Source: Pantoea nemavictus (GTDB taxonomy: Bacteria; Pseudomonadota; Gammaproteobacteria; Enterobacterales; Enterobacteriaceae). Taken from it: a stretch of 64,000 nt of DNA. Each line of letters starts with the position of its first letter. The stretch's first letter is position 1. The translations under genes were made by a program, and so were the position numbers. Positions 27,630 to 37,247 of the stretch are shown here, in pieces. The notes beneath the pieces are model-generated. The model was given only the letters and a program-made list of their open reading frames with translations. It had not been told where the DNA came from and made no database searches. The stretch covers positions 3,224,001-3,288,000 of the forward strand of contig NZ_JBBGZW010000001.1 in assembly GCF_037479095.1 (NCBI RefSeq). Direction: 5' to 3'.

Positions 27630-30043
27630 TTTGGCGCTGGTTCTGGCGCGAGTGGCGCTCGCCCTCGCTGCTGATTGTCTGGCTGGCGCTGACCTTAGCG
27701 GTGGCGTGCGTGCTGGCACTAGGTTCGATCAGCGATCGCATGGAAAAAGGCTTAAGCCAGCAGAGCCGCGACTTTATGGCCGGCGATCGTACGCTGCGCA
27801 CCACCTCGCCTGCACCGGACGCATGGCTGAATAAAGCGCGCGACGAGGGGCTATCGGTGAGTCGTCAGCTGAGCTTTATGACCATGACGTTCGCCCAAGA
27901 GACGCCGCAGTTGGCGGATGTAAAAGCCGTGGATGATGCCTATCCGATGTTTGGCACACTGCAAACCCATCCGCCCGGCTTACGCCCGCAAGCGGGAACG
28001 GTGCTGGCCGCGCCGCGTTTGCTGGCGTTGCTGAACCTGAAAGTGGGCGACAACGTAGACGTTGGTGATACCACGCTGCGTATTGCCGGTGAAGTGATTC
28101 AGGAGCCGGATGGCGGTTTCAATCCGTTCCAGACCGCGCCGCGTCTGCTGATGAACCTGGCCGACGTGGAGAAAACCGGCGCGGTGCAGCCGGGCAGTCG
28201 CCTGAGCTGGCGCTATAAATTCTCCGGCGAACCGGCACCGCTGGCGCGCTACGACAGTTGGATCGAGCCGCAGCTAAAAGCCGATCAGCGCTGGATTAGC
28301 GTCGAGAACTCCGAAGATGCGCTAGGCCGATCCATGCAGCGTGCACAGCAATTTTTACTGCTCTCCGCGCTGTTGACGCTGATGCTGGCGATTGCCGCGG
28401 TGGCGGTGGCGATGAGCCATTACTGTCGCAGCCGCTACGATTTAGTCGCGGTGCTGAAAACCCTCGGCGCAACGCGCAAGGCGCTACAACGGCTGATCAT
28501 CGGCCAGTGGCTGGCTGTGCTGCTGCTGGCGGCAATAGTCGGGAGCGCATTAGGGCAAGGGATTGAAGTGATTCTGCTGCTGATGTTGAAACCGGTGCTA
28601 CCGGGCGCGCTGCCTGCGGCGAGCTTCTGGCCGTGGCTGTGGGCGATTGGCGCGATGTTTGTGATTTCGCTGCTGGTCGGTTTACGTCCTTACCGCTTGC
28701 TGATGGCGACGCAACCGCTGCGCGTATTGCGTCGGGATGCCGTGGCCAACGTTTGGCCGCTGCGCTTTTATCTGCCCGCGATGGCGTTGGTAGTGATGGG
28801 ATTGTTGGCGCTGCTGATGGGCGGCAGCAAAATGCTGTGGGCGCTGCTGGCCGGCGTGGTGATGCTGGCGCTGCTTCTGGCACTTCTCGGTTGGGGCACG
28901 CTGCTGCTGCTGCGTAAGCTGGTGGTGCGCAATCTGGCACTGCGCCTGGCGATCAACCGTCTGCTGCGCCAACCGGCGATGACGCTCAGCCAGCTGGCGG
29001 CGTTTTCGCTCTCATTCATGCTGCTGGCGCTGCTGCTGGTGATGCGCGGCGATCTGCTCGATCGCTGGCAACAGCAACTGCCGCCGGATAGCCCGAACTA
29101 TTTCCTGCTGAACATCACCAAAGAGCAGGTGCCACAGGTAAGTGATTTTCTAACCGGGCATCACCTCAAGCTGGAAACGTTCTACCCGATCGTGCGCGCA
29201 CGTCTGACCGAGCTGAACGGCAAAGAGGCCGATCCGAAGCTGGATAACGCGCTCAATCGCGAGCTCAATCTAACGTGGCAGGCGGAGCGTCCGGATCATA
29301 ATCCGCTGATTGCCGGCAGCTGGCCGCCAAAAGCCGGTGAAGTCTCAATGGAAGTGGAGCTGGCGGATCGTCTCGGCGTGAAGCTCGGCGATAGCTTAAC
29401 TTTCAGCGGCGATACCCAGCAGTTCAGCGCCAAAATCACCAGCTTGCGTAAGGTCGATTGGGAAAGTTTGCGTCCGAACTTCTTCTTTATCTTCCCGCCG
29501 GGTGCGCTCGATCAACAGCCGCAAACCTGGCTGACCAGCTTCCGCATGGAGAGCAATCCGGCGCTACTGGCGCAGCTTAATCGCGCGTTTCCGACGCTGA
29601 GCCTGCTGGATATTGGCAGCATGATGCGCCAAATCGGTCAGGTGCTGACGCAGGTAAGCCAGGCGCTGGAAGTGATGGTGGTGCTGGTCACGGTGTGCGG
29701 CGTGCTGCTATTGCTGGCACAGATTCAGGTCGGTATGCGTCAGCGCCGCCAGGAGCTGGTGGTGTATCGCACGCTCGGCGCCAGCAAACGGCTGCTGCGC
29801 GGCACGCTGTGGTGCGAGTTTGCGCTGCTTGGCGTGGTGTCGGGGATTGCCGCCGCCCTTGGCGCTGAAGCGGCGCTGTGGGGATTGCAGCGCAAGATCT
29901 TTGATTTCCCCTGGCAGCCAGACTGGACCCTGTGGATCGTGTTGCCGATCGGTGGCGCATTGTTGCTCTCATTGTGCGGCGGCTGGTTAGGCGTAAGGTT
30001 GTTAAAGGGGAAGGCGCTATTCAGGCGGTTTGAGGCGGCGTGA
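27626..30043 (+). CDS. ybbP: ABC transporter permease YbbP (FtsX/MacB type)
   Basis: An 805-residue inner-membrane protein. The N-terminal membrane helix (LLIVWLALTLAVACVLAL) is followed by a periplasmic domain to about residue 245. FtsX-type four-helix blocks lie around residues 245-370, 380-480 and 675-795, with a second large periplasmic domain between. This double-FtsX, ten-helix layout is that of E. coli YbbP and LolCE-like or bacteriocin-type exporters. The start MIWRWFWREWRSPS at 27626 matches the family; it is translationally coupled to ybbA. Substrate unknown. Confidence 0.93.
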   Translation: MIWRWFWREWRSPSLLIVWLALTLAVACVLALGSISDRMEKGLSQQSRDFMAGDRTLRTTSPAPDAWLNKARDEGLSVSRQLSFMTMTFAQETPQLADVKAVDDAYPMFGTLQTHPPGLRPQAGTVLAAPRLLALLNLKVGDNVDVGDTTLRIAGEVIQEPDGGFNPFQTAPRLLMNLADVEKTGAVQPGSRLSWRYKFSGEPAPLARYDSWIEPQLKADQRWISVENSEDALGRSMQRAQQFLLLSALLTLMLAIAAVAVAMSHYCRSRYDLVAVLKTLGATRKALQRLIIGQWLAVLLLAAIVGSALGQGIEVILLLMLKPVLPGALPAASFWPWLWAIGAMFVISLLVGLRPYRLLMATQPLRVLRRDAVANVWPLRFYLPAMALVVMGLLALLMGGSKMLWALLAGVVMLALLLALLGWGTLLLLRKLVVRNLALRLAINRLLRQPAMTLSQLAAFSLSFMLLALLLVMRGDLLDRWQQQLPPDSPNYFLLNITKEQVPQVSDFLTGHHLKLETFYPIVRARLTELNGKEADPKLDNALNRELNLTWQAERPDHNPLIAGSWPPKAGEVSMEVELADRLGVKLGDSLTFSGDTQQFSAKITSLRKVDWESLRPNFFFIFPPGALDQQPQTWLTSFRMESNPALLAQLNRAFPTLSLLDIGSMMRQIGQVLTQVSQALEVMVVLVTVCGVLLLLAQIQVGMRQRRQELVVYRTLGASKRLLRGTLWCEFALLGVVSGIAAALGAEAALWGLQRKIFDFPWQPDWTLWIVLPIGGALLLSLCGGWLGVRLLKGKALFRRFEAA

Positions 30044-30059
30044 TGTCCTCACTGCGACG

Positions 30060-30151
30060 CTTTCCCACGCGCGGGAAAGGAAAATGTTAGCTCGATCAAT
30101 TCCCTCTCCCGCGTGCGGGAGAGGGTTAGTGTGAGGGTGAGGGTGAGGGGA
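30060..30151. repeat. REP-like palindromic element, family C
   Basis: A perfect hairpin CCCTCTCCCGC-GT-GCGGGAGAGGG lies at 30102-30125. It is preceded by a smaller palindrome CTTTCCC...GGGAAAG (30060-30079) and followed by GTGAGG-type short tandem units (30130-30150). Similar CCCTCTCCC/GGGAGAGGG plus GTGAGGGTGAGGG modules are common in many Enterobacterales intergenic regions. It separates convergent ybbP and purK. Confidence 0.75.
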
Positions 30152-30164
30152 CAAAATCCCTGAA

Positions 30165-31229
30165 CTACAACTTTTCCACCGCCCACGCAATCCCGCTTGC
30201 ATACTCTGCCGGCAGCAGCGGCACCAGCGCATTTAAGGCTTCCGCCAACCGCGCGTGATCGCTATCGGTCAGATTCAGATGCCCCACCTTGCGGCCAGCG
30301 CGCACCTCTTTGTCATACCAATGCAGATGCACCAGCGGTTGTTGCAGCCACGCCAGATTCACATCGGTGCCGATCAGGTTCACCATCACCGACGGCGCAA
30401 ACATCACCGGTTGCGGCAGCGGCAAGCCGAGCACGGCGCGCAGATGCAGCTCAAACTGGCTGATGGACGCGCCATTTTGCGTCCAGTGACCGCTGTTGTG
30501 CACGCGCGGGGCCAGTTCGTTGATCAGCAAACCGGCTGGCGTAATGAAACACTCCATCGCCATCACGCCGACGTAGTTCAGCTCATGCATGATGGCGCTG
30601 AGCATCGCTTCCGCCTGCTGTTGCTGCGCGGCATCAGCCTGCGGGAAGGCGACGCTGGTGCGCAGAATGCCGTCCTGATGCAGGTTGTGCGTCAGCGGAT
30701 AAAACACCGTGCTGCCATCATGTCCGCGCGCACCGACCAGCGACACTTCACCGCTGAAGTTAATGCCTTGCTCAACGATGCATTCGCCGTAACACTCATC
30801 CGGCAGCGCATCGGTTTCATTGGCGCGCAACCGCCACTGTCCGCGGCCGTCATAGCCGCCGGTACGACGCTTCACAATCGCCAGCTCGCCCAGCGAGCTG
30901 AACACCTGCGGCCACTCGGCTTTATCCGCCAGCAGCTGCCACGGCGCGGTGGCGAGGTTTAACTGATCCAGCAGCTGTTTTTGCGTCAGGCGATCGGCCA
31001 GACGCGGGAAAATATCGCGATTCACAAACGCCGGATGGCTCGCCAGTTCGCGGGTTAACGCGGTTTCTGGCCAGCGTTCGATCTCGGCGGTAATCACGCT
31101 TTCGGCGATCGGTAGCGCAGAGGGTTCTGCATCCAACCCGACCGGATAGACCGCGATGCCGAGCGGTTCACCCGCCTGACGCAGCATGCGGCCTAACTGA
31201 CCGTTTCCTAATACGCAAACCGGCTTCAT
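30165..31229 (-). CDS. purK: 5-(carboxyamino)imidazole ribonucleotide synthase (PurK)
   Basis: ATP-grasp enzyme that carboxylates AIR to N5-CAIR in purine synthesis. At 354 residues it is about E. coli length. The N-terminal dinucleotide-like fold has [20 protein letters not shown], the ATP-grasp region has [13 protein letters not shown], and [16 protein letters not shown] is the metal/phosphate site near the C-terminal third. Its ATG overlaps the purE stop codon (ATGA), so it is translated from the purEK operon. Confidence 0.96.
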   Translation of the reverse strand: MKPVCVLGNGQLGRMLRQAGEPLGIAVYPVGLDAEPSALPIAESVITAEIERWPETALTRELASHPAFVNRDIFPRLADRLTQKQLLDQLNLATAPWQLLADKAEWPQVFSSLGELAIVKRRTGGYDGRGQWRLRANETDALPDECYGECIVEQGINFSGEVSLVGARGHDGSTVFYPLTHNLHQDGILRTSVAFPQADAAQQQQAEAMLSAIMHELNYVGVMAMECFITPAGLLINELAPRVHNSGHWTQNGASISQFELHLRAVLGLPLPQPVMFAPSVMVNLIGTDVNLAWLQQPLVHLHWYDKEVRAGRKVGHLNLTDSDHARLAEALNALVPLLPAEYASGIAWAVEKL

Positions 31230-31735
31230 GCGTCCTCCCGCGGATCCGGGTTGTTCAGCACTTCATCGGTCTGCGTTTGACGCCAGTTGGCGATGCGCGC
31301 GGACAGCGCGCTGTCGTGAATCGCCAGAATCTGCGCCGCCAGCAGGGCAGCGTTGGCGGCACCGGCTTTACCAATTGCCAGCGTTCCCACTGGAATGCCG
31401 CGCGGCATCTGCACGATGGAGTAGAGGCTATCGACGCCGCTCAGCGCGGCGCTTTGCACCGGCACGCCCAGCACCGGCACCAGCGTTTTGGCGGCCAGCA
31501 TGCCCGGCAAGTGGGCGGCACCGCCGGCACCGGCGATAATCACCTGAAAACCGTTGTCGGCGGCGTTTTCCGCAAAGCTGAACAGTTTGTCGGGTGTACG
31601 GTGAGCTGAGACCACTTCAACGTGGAAGGGCACATCCAGGCTGTTAAGAATTTCCTCGGCGAACTGCATGGTAGCCCAGTCACTTTTAGAACCCATGACA
31701 ATGGCGATACGGGCCGGGGTGGCGTTGGATGACAT
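31226..31735 (-). CDS. purE: N5-carboxyaminoimidazole ribonucleotide mutase (PurE)
   Basis: Converts N5-CAIR to CAIR. The 169 residues equal E. coli PurE in length. [12 protein letters not shown] carries the phosphate-binding Ser/Asp, [13 protein letters not shown] the catalytic His, and [11 protein letters not shown] the conserved loop. It is first gene of purEK; a candidate PurR half-operator lies 20 bases upstream of the start. Confidence 0.97.
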   Translation of the reverse strand: MSSNATPARIAIVMGSKSDWATMQFAEEILNSLDVPFHVEVVSAHRTPDKLFSFAENAADNGFQVIIAGAGGAAHLPGMLAAKTLVPVLGVPVQSAALSGVDSLYSIVQMPRGIPVGTLAIGKAGAANAALLAAQILAIHDSALSARIANWRQTQTDEVLNNPDPREDA

Positions 31736-31754
31736 GCGGTCAACTCCTGTGAAT

Positions 31755-31770
31755 ATGCAAACGAACCTGG
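31755..31770 (-). promoter_or_regulatory. Candidate PurR operator before purE
   Basis: The minus-strand 16-mer CCAGGTTCGTTTGCAT matches the PurR consensus ACGCAAACGTTTGCGT at 9 of 16 positions. The right half CGTTTGC is perfect and the left half is poor. Position relative to purE fits the known PurR control of purEK, but the degenerate left half makes this tentative. Confidence 0.4.
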
Positions 31771-31866
31771 CCGGGCGGGCAGGCGAAGAAGGGCACAGAG
31801 AATAGCATGAGATGGCAGCAAGGAAAACGGTTGCGTAGGCGGAAAACGGGCATTTACGCCCGGATG

Positions 31867-32583
31867 TCAGAAGGGGAATTCGATCAGGCTTACGCCGCTG
31901 GCATCAAGCTGAATCATCGAGCCATGCTCATGCCAGGCACCGAGCACCGCGCGCTGAGCGTTTTCGCCGTGCAGCGAGAACTGATGAATCGCCGGGCGAT
32001 GCGTGTGGCCGTGAATCAGTATCTGCAGCTTGTGGCGTGTCATCGCTTCCTCAACGGCGTGCTGATTGACGTCCATAATGCTGACCGACTTGTGCTGATT
32101 GGCCTGTTTGCTGCCATTACGCATGCGCGCGGCAATGCGCATGCGCAGGCGCAGCGGCAGCGCAAGGAACAGACGCTGCAACCAGCGCTGATGCACTTTG
32201 GCGCGAAAACGCTGATAACCTTCATCGTCGGTGCACAGGGTGTCGCCGTGCATAATTAATACGCGATGTCTGTACAGCTCCAACACCTGTTCTTCCGGCA
32301 GCAGCGTCATGCCAGAAGCCCGCGCGAAGCGTTGACCGAGCAGGAAGTCGCGATTACCGTGAATGAAGAATTTCGGCACCGGCAGCGCCTTGAGCGCCGC
32401 AGCAATTTGCTGATGCAGTGGATTGGGATCGTCGTCGCCGATCCAGGCTTCAAACAGATCGCCAAGGATGTAAAGCGCATCGCACGAACGCGCTTCACCC
32501 TGCAAAAAATGCAGAAAACCGGCAGTAATTGCCGGTTCTTCATTGCACAGATGCAGATCTGCGATAAACAGCGTGCGCGACAT
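31867..32583 (-). CDS. lpxH: UDP-2,3-diacylglucosamine hydrolase (LpxH)
   Basis: Peripheral inner-membrane enzyme of lipid A synthesis that releases lipid X and UMP. The 238-residue calcineurin-like phosphoesterase starts [12 protein letters not shown] with DxH metal ligands, then [19 protein letters not shown], and the C-terminal [10 protein letters not shown]. It overlaps ppiB by one base (TAATG), so the pair is co-translated, as in E. coli ppiB-lpxH. Confidence 0.96.
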   Translation of the reverse strand: MSRTLFIADLHLCNEEPAITAGFLHFLQGEARSCDALYILGDLFEAWIGDDDPNPLHQQIAAALKALPVPKFFIHGNRDFLLGQRFARASGMTLLPEEQVLELYRHRVLIMHGDTLCTDDEGYQRFRAKVHQRWLQRLFLALPLRLRMRIAARMRNGSKQANQHKSVSIMDVNQHAVEEAMTRHKLQILIHGHTHRPAIHQFSLHGENAQRAVLGAWHEHGSMIQLDASGVSLIEFPF

Positions 32584-33077
32584 TACTCGCTAACAGTCAC
32601 TTTCTGGATGACAACGTCTTCAACCGGAACGTCCTGATGCATGCCGCTGCGGCCAGTTTTCACCGCTTTGATTTTCTCAACCACGTCCATGCCTTCAACC
32701 ACTTCAGCGAACACGCAGTAACCCCAGCCTTGCAGGCTTTCGTCACGGAAATTCAGGAAGTCGTTGTCTGCTACGTTGATAAAGAATTGCGCAGTGGCCG
32801 AGTGTGGAGCCTGCGTACGCGCCATCGCCAGCGTACCTTTGGTGTTTTTCAGGCCGTTGTTCGCTTCGTTGCGGATATCGGCTTTGGTGTCTTTCTGCTT
32901 CATGCCAGGCTCAAAACCGCCGCCCTGAACCATGAAACCGTTGATTACGCGATGGAAGATAGTGTTATCGTAAAAACCTTCCGCGCAGTATTCCAGGAAG
33001 TTCTTCACGGTAGCCGGCGCTTTGTCATCGAAGGTTTTAATTACGATATCGCCATGGTTCGTCTGGAAAGTGACCAT
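32583..33077 (-). CDS. ppiB: Peptidyl-prolyl cis-trans isomerase B (cyclophilin)
   Basis: Cytoplasmic cyclophilin, 164 residues as in E. coli. Conserved active-site segments are [13 protein letters not shown] (catalytic Arg), [18 protein letters not shown] and [19 protein letters not shown]. The start [12 protein letters not shown] at 33077 has AGGAAG upstream; the open frame reaches 33140 but the extension is not conserved. First gene of ppiB-lpxH. Confidence 0.96.
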   Translation of the reverse strand: MVTFQTNHGDIVIKTFDDKAPATVKNFLEYCAEGFYDNTIFHRVINGFMVQGGGFEPGMKQKDTKADIRNEANNGLKNTKGTLAMARTQAPHSATAQFFINVADNDFLNFRDESLQGWGYCVFAEVVEGMDVVEKIKAVKTGRSGMHQDVPVEDVVIQKVTVSE

Positions 33078-33448
33078 TATTTTCTTCCTGTCAGGTTTGT
33101 CGTCAGTGTCGTCTGCCGCGCCTGCAAGGCGGCGGGGCATTTTTGTAGACGCTTCTTATATCACAATTTCCAATAACGCGTCAGTAACCGGACGGCAGTT
33201 GGCAACCGAGCGATGCACAACTGAGAAAAATACGGCACAATAACCGGCTTGACGTTGGTCAGTTAAGCGATGAAAACAGATCACACAGAGCGCAGACATC
33301 GTAGCGGCGCAATTTATTGCGCGATAAATCGCGCCGCTACGGAATGTGCGGTCATTGAATACCATGTTTAACCGATCGGCTGACGCAATAAACAGCTAGA
33401 TTTTTGATAGTTCTATTCCCGCACACGTAAAACAAACGGAACCGTTCA
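33078..33448. other. Divergent intergenic region ppiB-cysS
   Basis: 371 bases containing the promoters of ppiB (minus) and cysS (plus) and, in the middle, the compact family B inverted repeat. No gene is seen. A TTGATAG/TATTCC pair near 33402-33415 is a possible part of the cysS promoter but is weak. Confidence 0.5.
33301..33340. repeat. Inverted-repeat intergenic element, family B copy 2
   Basis: The 40-base palindromic unit runs from GTAGCGGCGC to GCGCCGCTAC. Left arm 33303-33322 and right arm 33319-33338 overlap at the shared GCGC, so it is the closed form of the element at 16554-16630 without its 31-base centre. Inner blocks AATTTATT and GATAAATC differ just as the two arms of copy 1 do. 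Confidence 0.8.
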
Positions 33449-34834
33449 ATGCTAAAGATTTATAACACCCTGAGTCGACAGAAAGAGGAATTCAAACCCA
33501 TCCATGCCGGTGAAATCGGTATGTACGTGTGTGGTATTACGGTTTACGACCTCTGTCATATCGGCCATGGGCGTACCTTTGTGGCATTCGACGTGGTGGC
33601 GCGTTATCTGCGTTACGTGGGCTATCAGCTGAAGTATGTGCGTAACATCACCGATATCGATGACAAAATTATCAAACGTGCCAATCAAAACGGTGAAAGC
33701 ATTGAAACGCTGACCAACCGCATGATCGCTGAAATGCATAACGATTTCGCCGCACTCGGCATCCTGCCGCCGGATCTGGAGCCGCGCGCCACGCGCCATA
33801 TCGATGAGATCATCGAGCTGGTCGGCACGCTGATTGAACGTAATCACGCTTACGTCGCTGACAATGGCGATGTGATGTTTGACGTGCTGAGCGACAAAGC
33901 TTACGGCGTGCTGTCGCGTCAGGATCTGGAACAGCTGCAGGCCGGTGCGCGCGTCGAAGTGGCGGATGTGAAGCGCAATCCAATGGACTTCGTGCTGTGG
34001 AAAATGTCCAAAGCCGACGAACCGGCGTGGAATTCGCCGTGGGGCAACGGCCGTCCAGGCTGGCACATCGAATGTTCGGCGATGAACTGCAAACAGCTCG
34101 GCACCCATTTCGACATTCACGGCGGCGGCTCGGATCTGATGTTCCCGCACCATGAAAACGAAGTGGCGCAATCCACCTGCGCGCACGATGGTCCGTATGT
34201 GAATTACTGGATGCACTCCGGCATGGTGATGGTTGATCGCGAGAAGATGTCGAAATCGCTGGATAACTTCTTCACCGTGCGCGATGTGTTGCAGCATTAC
34301 GATGCCGAAACCGTGCGTTACTTTCTGATGTCGGGCCACTATCGCAGCCAGCTCAACTACGGCGAAGATAACCTCAATCAGGCGCGTGCGGCGCTTGAGC
34401 GCTTGTACACCGCGCTGCGTCACACCGACGCCAACACCACAGCGGCGGGTGGCGAAGAGTTTGAAGCGCGTTTCCGTACCGCGATGGATGACGACTTCAA
34501 CACGCCGGAAGCCTATTCGGTGTTGTTCGATATGGCGCGTGAAGTGAATCGCTTGAAAAGCGAAGATAAAGCGGCGGCCGATGCGTTGGCGGCGAAACTG
34601 CGCCAGATTGCCAACGTGCTCGGCATTCTGCAGCAGGACCCAGAGCAGTTCCTGCAGAGCGGTGCGCAGGTCAATGACGACGAAGTAGCGGAGATCGAGC
34701 ATTGGGTGAAAGCCCGTTCCGACGCGCGTGCAGCCAAAGATTGGGCGCAGGCGGATGTGGCGCGCGATAAGCTCAACGAGTTGGGCGTGATCGTTGAGGA
34801 TGGGCCACAAGGTTCCAGCTGGCGACGCAAATAA
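33449..34834 (+). CDS. cysS: Cysteinyl-tRNA synthetase
   Basis: Class I aminoacyl-tRNA synthetase of 461 residues, as in E. coli. The zinc ligand Cys28 is in VCGITVYD, followed by the HIGH motif in [19 protein letters not shown] and HHENEVAQS bring further zinc ligands, and the KMSKS loop is in [11 protein letters not shown]. The start [15 protein letters not shown] is the family start. A terminator follows 6 bases after the stop codon. Confidence 0.97.
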   Translation: MLKIYNTLSRQKEEFKPIHAGEIGMYVCGITVYDLCHIGHGRTFVAFDVVARYLRYVGYQLKYVRNITDIDDKIIKRANQNGESIETLTNRMIAEMHNDFAALGILPPDLEPRATRHIDEIIELVGTLIERNHAYVADNGDVMFDVLSDKAYGVLSRQDLEQLQAGARVEVADVKRNPMDFVLWKMSKADEPAWNSPWGNGRPGWHIECSAMNCKQLGTHFDIHGGGSDLMFPHHENEVAQSTCAHDGPYVNYWMHSGMVMVDREKMSKSLDNFFTVRDVLQHYDAETVRYFLMSGHYRSQLNYGEDNLNQARAALERLYTALRHTDANTTAAGGEEFEARFRTAMDDDFNTPEAYSVLFDMAREVNRLKSEDKAAADALAAKLRQIANVLGILQQDPEQFLQSGAQVNDDEVAEIEHWVKARSDARAAKDWAQADVARDKLNELGVIVEDGPQGSSWRRK

Positions 34835-34840
34835 CCGGAG

Positions 34841-34863
34841 AGGGCGAGAAATCGCCCTTTTTT
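34841..34863 (+). terminator. Rho-independent terminator after cysS
   Basis: AGGGCGA (34841-34847), GAAA tetraloop, TCGCCCT (34852-34858), and a T-run to 34863. The ATG of the next gene follows only 3 bases after the T-run. Confidence 0.88.
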
Positions 34864-34866
34864 ATT

Positions 34867-35976
34867 ATGGCGATTGAACAGATTCAGATTCACGGCTTCC
34901 GCTCGGTGCGCGATCTCACGCTACCGCTACAACAGCTCAACGTGGTGAGCGGACCCAACGGCTGCGGCAAATCCAATTTGTATAAAGCGGTGCGGCTGCT
35001 GCACGAAGCGGCCAGCGGGCGCTTAGCGCTGGCGCTGGCAGAAGAGGGCGGCATTCAGAAAGCGATGTGGGCGGGCGGCTTACGGCGCGGCGATCGGCGC
35101 CACGATCCTAAACGTCTTTCATTGGCGGTGGTAATGGACGACATGGATTACCAGATCGATGTCGGTTTTCCTGAGCCTTTAGCCACCAGCATGTTCAACC
35201 TCGATCCGCTGGTGAAAGAGGAACGCTTGTGGATGAGCGGCCAGCGGCGGCGTCCTTCTTCCTGCATCCTGCAGCGCACTAATCAAACCGCTTTCCTGCA
35301 TAACGTTGATGGCGAGCGCGTGAGTTATCCGGCGGTGCTGCATCCGGAAGAGTCGCTGTTTGGGCAACTGGGCGAACCGCATCTCTATCCCGAGCTTTCG
35401 CAGGTGCGCGAACGGCTGCGCCAGTGGCGTTTTTATCATGAGTTTGCCGTCTGGCCCGGTTCGCCGATTCGTGCGCCGCAGATTGGCGTGCGTGCGCCGG
35501 TGCTGAGCCACGATGGCAGCAATCTGGCGGCGGCGTGGGCCACTATCGTCGAGCGCGGCCATCACGAGCTGTTGTTTCAGGTGATGGATGATGCTTTCCC
35601 GGATACCGAATTTCACGTGGATGTGCAGAACGGGCGCTTTCAGATGCTGATGTCGCGGCGCGGGATTTTGCGTCCGCTGGAGAGCGCTGAGTTCTCTGAT
35701 GGCACGCTGCGTTTTCTTTGCTTAGTGGTGGCGTTACTCAGCCCGCGTCCGCCAGCGTTTATGGCGCTGAATGAACCGGAAAACAGCCTGCATGAAGATC
35801 TGCTGCCCGCCTTGGCGCGCCTGATCGCCGAAGCCAGCCAGTTCAGCCAACTGTGGATCACCAGCCATTCACCAAAACTGGCGACGCTGATTGCCGAACA
35901 TACGGCGGTGAATCATATCGAGCTGGAGCAGATAGAAGGGGAAACGCGCGTGGTGGGGGAAGAGCGTCTTTTGTAG
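34867..35976 (+). CDS. AAA-family ATPase, SMC/RecF-like (AAA_21 type)
   Basis: A 369-residue ABC/SMC-class ATPase. It starts MAIEQIQIHGFRSVRDLTLPL, with Walker A SGPNGCGKSN at about residues 28-37, a signature-like ESAEFSDGTLRFL near 280, a degenerate Walker B LNEPENSLH, and the His switch in WITSHSP. It has no long coiled coil or TOPRIM domain, so it is not an OLD-type nuclease by itself. The ATG abuts the cysS terminator and has no Shine-Dalgarno. An IS110-family element begins within about 6 bases of its stop codon. Role unknown. Confidence 0.82.
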   Translation: MAIEQIQIHGFRSVRDLTLPLQQLNVVSGPNGCGKSNLYKAVRLLHEAASGRLALALAEEGGIQKAMWAGGLRRGDRRHDPKRLSLAVVMDDMDYQIDVGFPEPLATSMFNLDPLVKEERLWMSGQRRRPSSCILQRTNQTAFLHNVDGERVSYPAVLHPEESLFGQLGEPHLYPELSQVRERLRQWRFYHEFAVWPGSPIRAPQIGVRAPVLSHDGSNLAAAWATIVERGHHELLFQVMDDAFPDTEFHVDVQNGRFQMLMSRRGILRPLESAEFSDGTLRFLCLVVALLSPRPPAFMALNEPENSLHEDLLPALARLIAEASQFSQLWITSHSPKLATLIAEHTAVNHIELEQIEGETRVVGEERLL

Positions 35977-35981
35977 ATACC

Positions 35982-36005
35982 GTCTTGCCAGTTACCTGGC
36001 AAGAC
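35982..36005. repeat. Terminal hairpin of IS110-family element 2
   Basis: GTCTTGCCAG (35982-35991), loop TTAC, CTGGCAAGAC (35996-36005). A perfect 10-base stem. The transposase stop codon is formed by the loop. This mirrors the arrangement at the 3' end of the other IS110-family element. Confidence 0.7.
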
Positions 36006-36954
36006 ATATTTTGGTATCGAACGGACGGCCTGATTTCAGCACACCATAAGCCAGCTGGAGCAGCTTCTTCATCGCCGCGCATACCACGACTTTTCCCGTT
36101 TTCCTGCCCGCATCCAGACGGTTCTTCAGCGAGATGACCGCCGGATTCCACCTCATTGCCACTATCGCTGGCATGTACAACGCCTTACGCATCGCGCTGT
36201 TCCCCATCTTCGATATCCGGCTTTTGCCTTTCCACTCGCCGGACTCCTGCCGCATCGGGTTCAGACCCACCCACGCCACAAGCGCCTTGCTGCTTCTGAA
36301 CCTCGACATATCGCCCATATACGCCAGCATCGTGCTGCTCAGCACGCCCGCGATACCCGGGATAGATTCAAGCAGCTCTTTGTTCTTTTTAAGGTCCGGG
36401 TCATTATTGATATGGTCGTTTATTGCCCGCTTTGTTTCGTCTATCTGCGCATCCAGCGCCGCAATGACCACGCGGATTGAGGGCTGCACTACCGCATCCG
36501 ATATCTCCAGACGGTTCTCTTCCATCTGCCGCATTTCCTGAAGGTTCGTCAGGCGCTTCACCAGCGCTTTCAGCCTGCGCTCATTGAGTGGTGCCGGCTG
36601 CCACAGCGAGGGGCCGTGCATTTTGCAGTAGCGCGCTATCATGCGCGCGTCGTCCTTATCCGTCTTATTACGGTTCAGTTCGGCCTGGCCAAAGCGCTTA
36701 ATGCGCGCCGGATTTTCCACGCTGACGTCATAGCCCTCATCGTGCAGGAAGGTGGCCAGCGGCTCGCTGTACGCGCCGGTGGCCTCCATGCAGATATGGC
36801 AGCAGCCGAACGGCCCCAGCCATTTCTTCAGGGCGCTGAAGCCTTTAGGCGTGTTGGGGAAGACTTTGGTTTTGTAAGACGTCTCGCCTTTCCAGACGGC
36901 CACATCAAACTTTTTCGAAGCAATATCAATACCGACGGGCATACGTGTTTGCAT
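35992..36954 (-). CDS. IS110-family transposase (DEDD recombinase)
   Basis: 320 residues. The RuvC-like N-terminal domain has GIDIASKKFDVAVWKG with the first Asp, ICMEATGAYSEPLA, and NKTDKDDARMIARYC with the final acidic pair. The C-terminal Tnp domain has LLESIPGIAGVLSSTML and MRQESGEWKGKSRISKMGN with the likely catalytic Ser. The start MQTRMPVGID has AAGGAG 5-6 bases upstream. It belongs to a different subgroup from the transposase at 16835. The TAA stop is within the loop of the terminal hairpin. Appears intact. Confidence 0.93.
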   Translation of the reverse strand: MQTRMPVGIDIASKKFDVAVWKGETSYKTKVFPNTPKGFSALKKWLGPFGCCHICMEATGAYSEPLATFLHDEGYDVSVENPARIKRFGQAELNRNKTDKDDARMIARYCKMHGPSLWQPAPLNERRLKALVKRLTNLQEMRQMEENRLEISDAVVQPSIRVVIAALDAQIDETKRAINDHINNDPDLKKNKELLESIPGIAGVLSSTMLAYMGDMSRFRSSKALVAWVGLNPMRQESGEWKGKSRISKMGNSAMRKALYMPAIVAMRWNPAVISLKNRLDAGRKTGKVVVCAAMKKLLQLAYGVLKSGRPFDTKICLAR

Positions 36955-37173
36955 AGATTCTCCTTAACAGCATCAGGGAAACCGCCATGACCATCCTTAT
37001 GGATGCGTGCTCGAAGCACAGGATACCGTCCGGTCTTGAAGGCGGGAGTTAAGTTGCCGGGGATGAATCTACTAAGCAGGCTTTGTGCCCAGGGGTCGCC
37101 CCCATCTCACCAGCAACTTCCCGATGATCAGTCGGGGATCATAGCACCCGGAGGAGAATGATCGAGATATAAG

Positions 37174-37193
37174 GGTCGCCATTCATGGCGACC
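37174..37193. repeat. Family A palindrome, single-hairpin copy
   Basis: GGTCGCCATTCATGGCGACC, a 9-base stem with a TC loop, identical in stem to the copy at 10458-10477. A degenerate second palindrome follows at about 37216-37243 (GTGATG...GCC...GGC...CATCAC), ending before the ybcJ stop codon. It lies between IS110 element 2 and ybcJ. Confidence 0.72.
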
Positions 37194-37247
37194 GTATCAA
37201 TTACTGCACCTTACGTGATGACGCCATTCACGGCGACCATCACCTCA

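Larger units (their letters stand above)
35982..37150 (-). mobile_element. IS110-family insertion element 2 (approximate ends)
   Basis: Minus-strand element with one transposase gene, a terminal hairpin at 35982-36005, and about 190 bases of non-coding leader (36955 to about 37150) upstream of the gene. The leader has several GC-rich hairpins, for example CGATGATCAGTCGGGGATCA (37122-37141), and is the expected place of the bridge RNA in the IS110 group. It lies between the ATPase gene and the ybcJ side. Exact ends cannot be read from a single copy; the right limit is an estimate. Confidence 0.68.

Noticed and set aside
33452..34810. A 452-codon open frame on the minus strand inside cysS
   Set aside because: It is fully antisense to a certain gene, and its His/Val/Ile-rich translation is what the complement of cysS codons gives. 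No start context or family signal.
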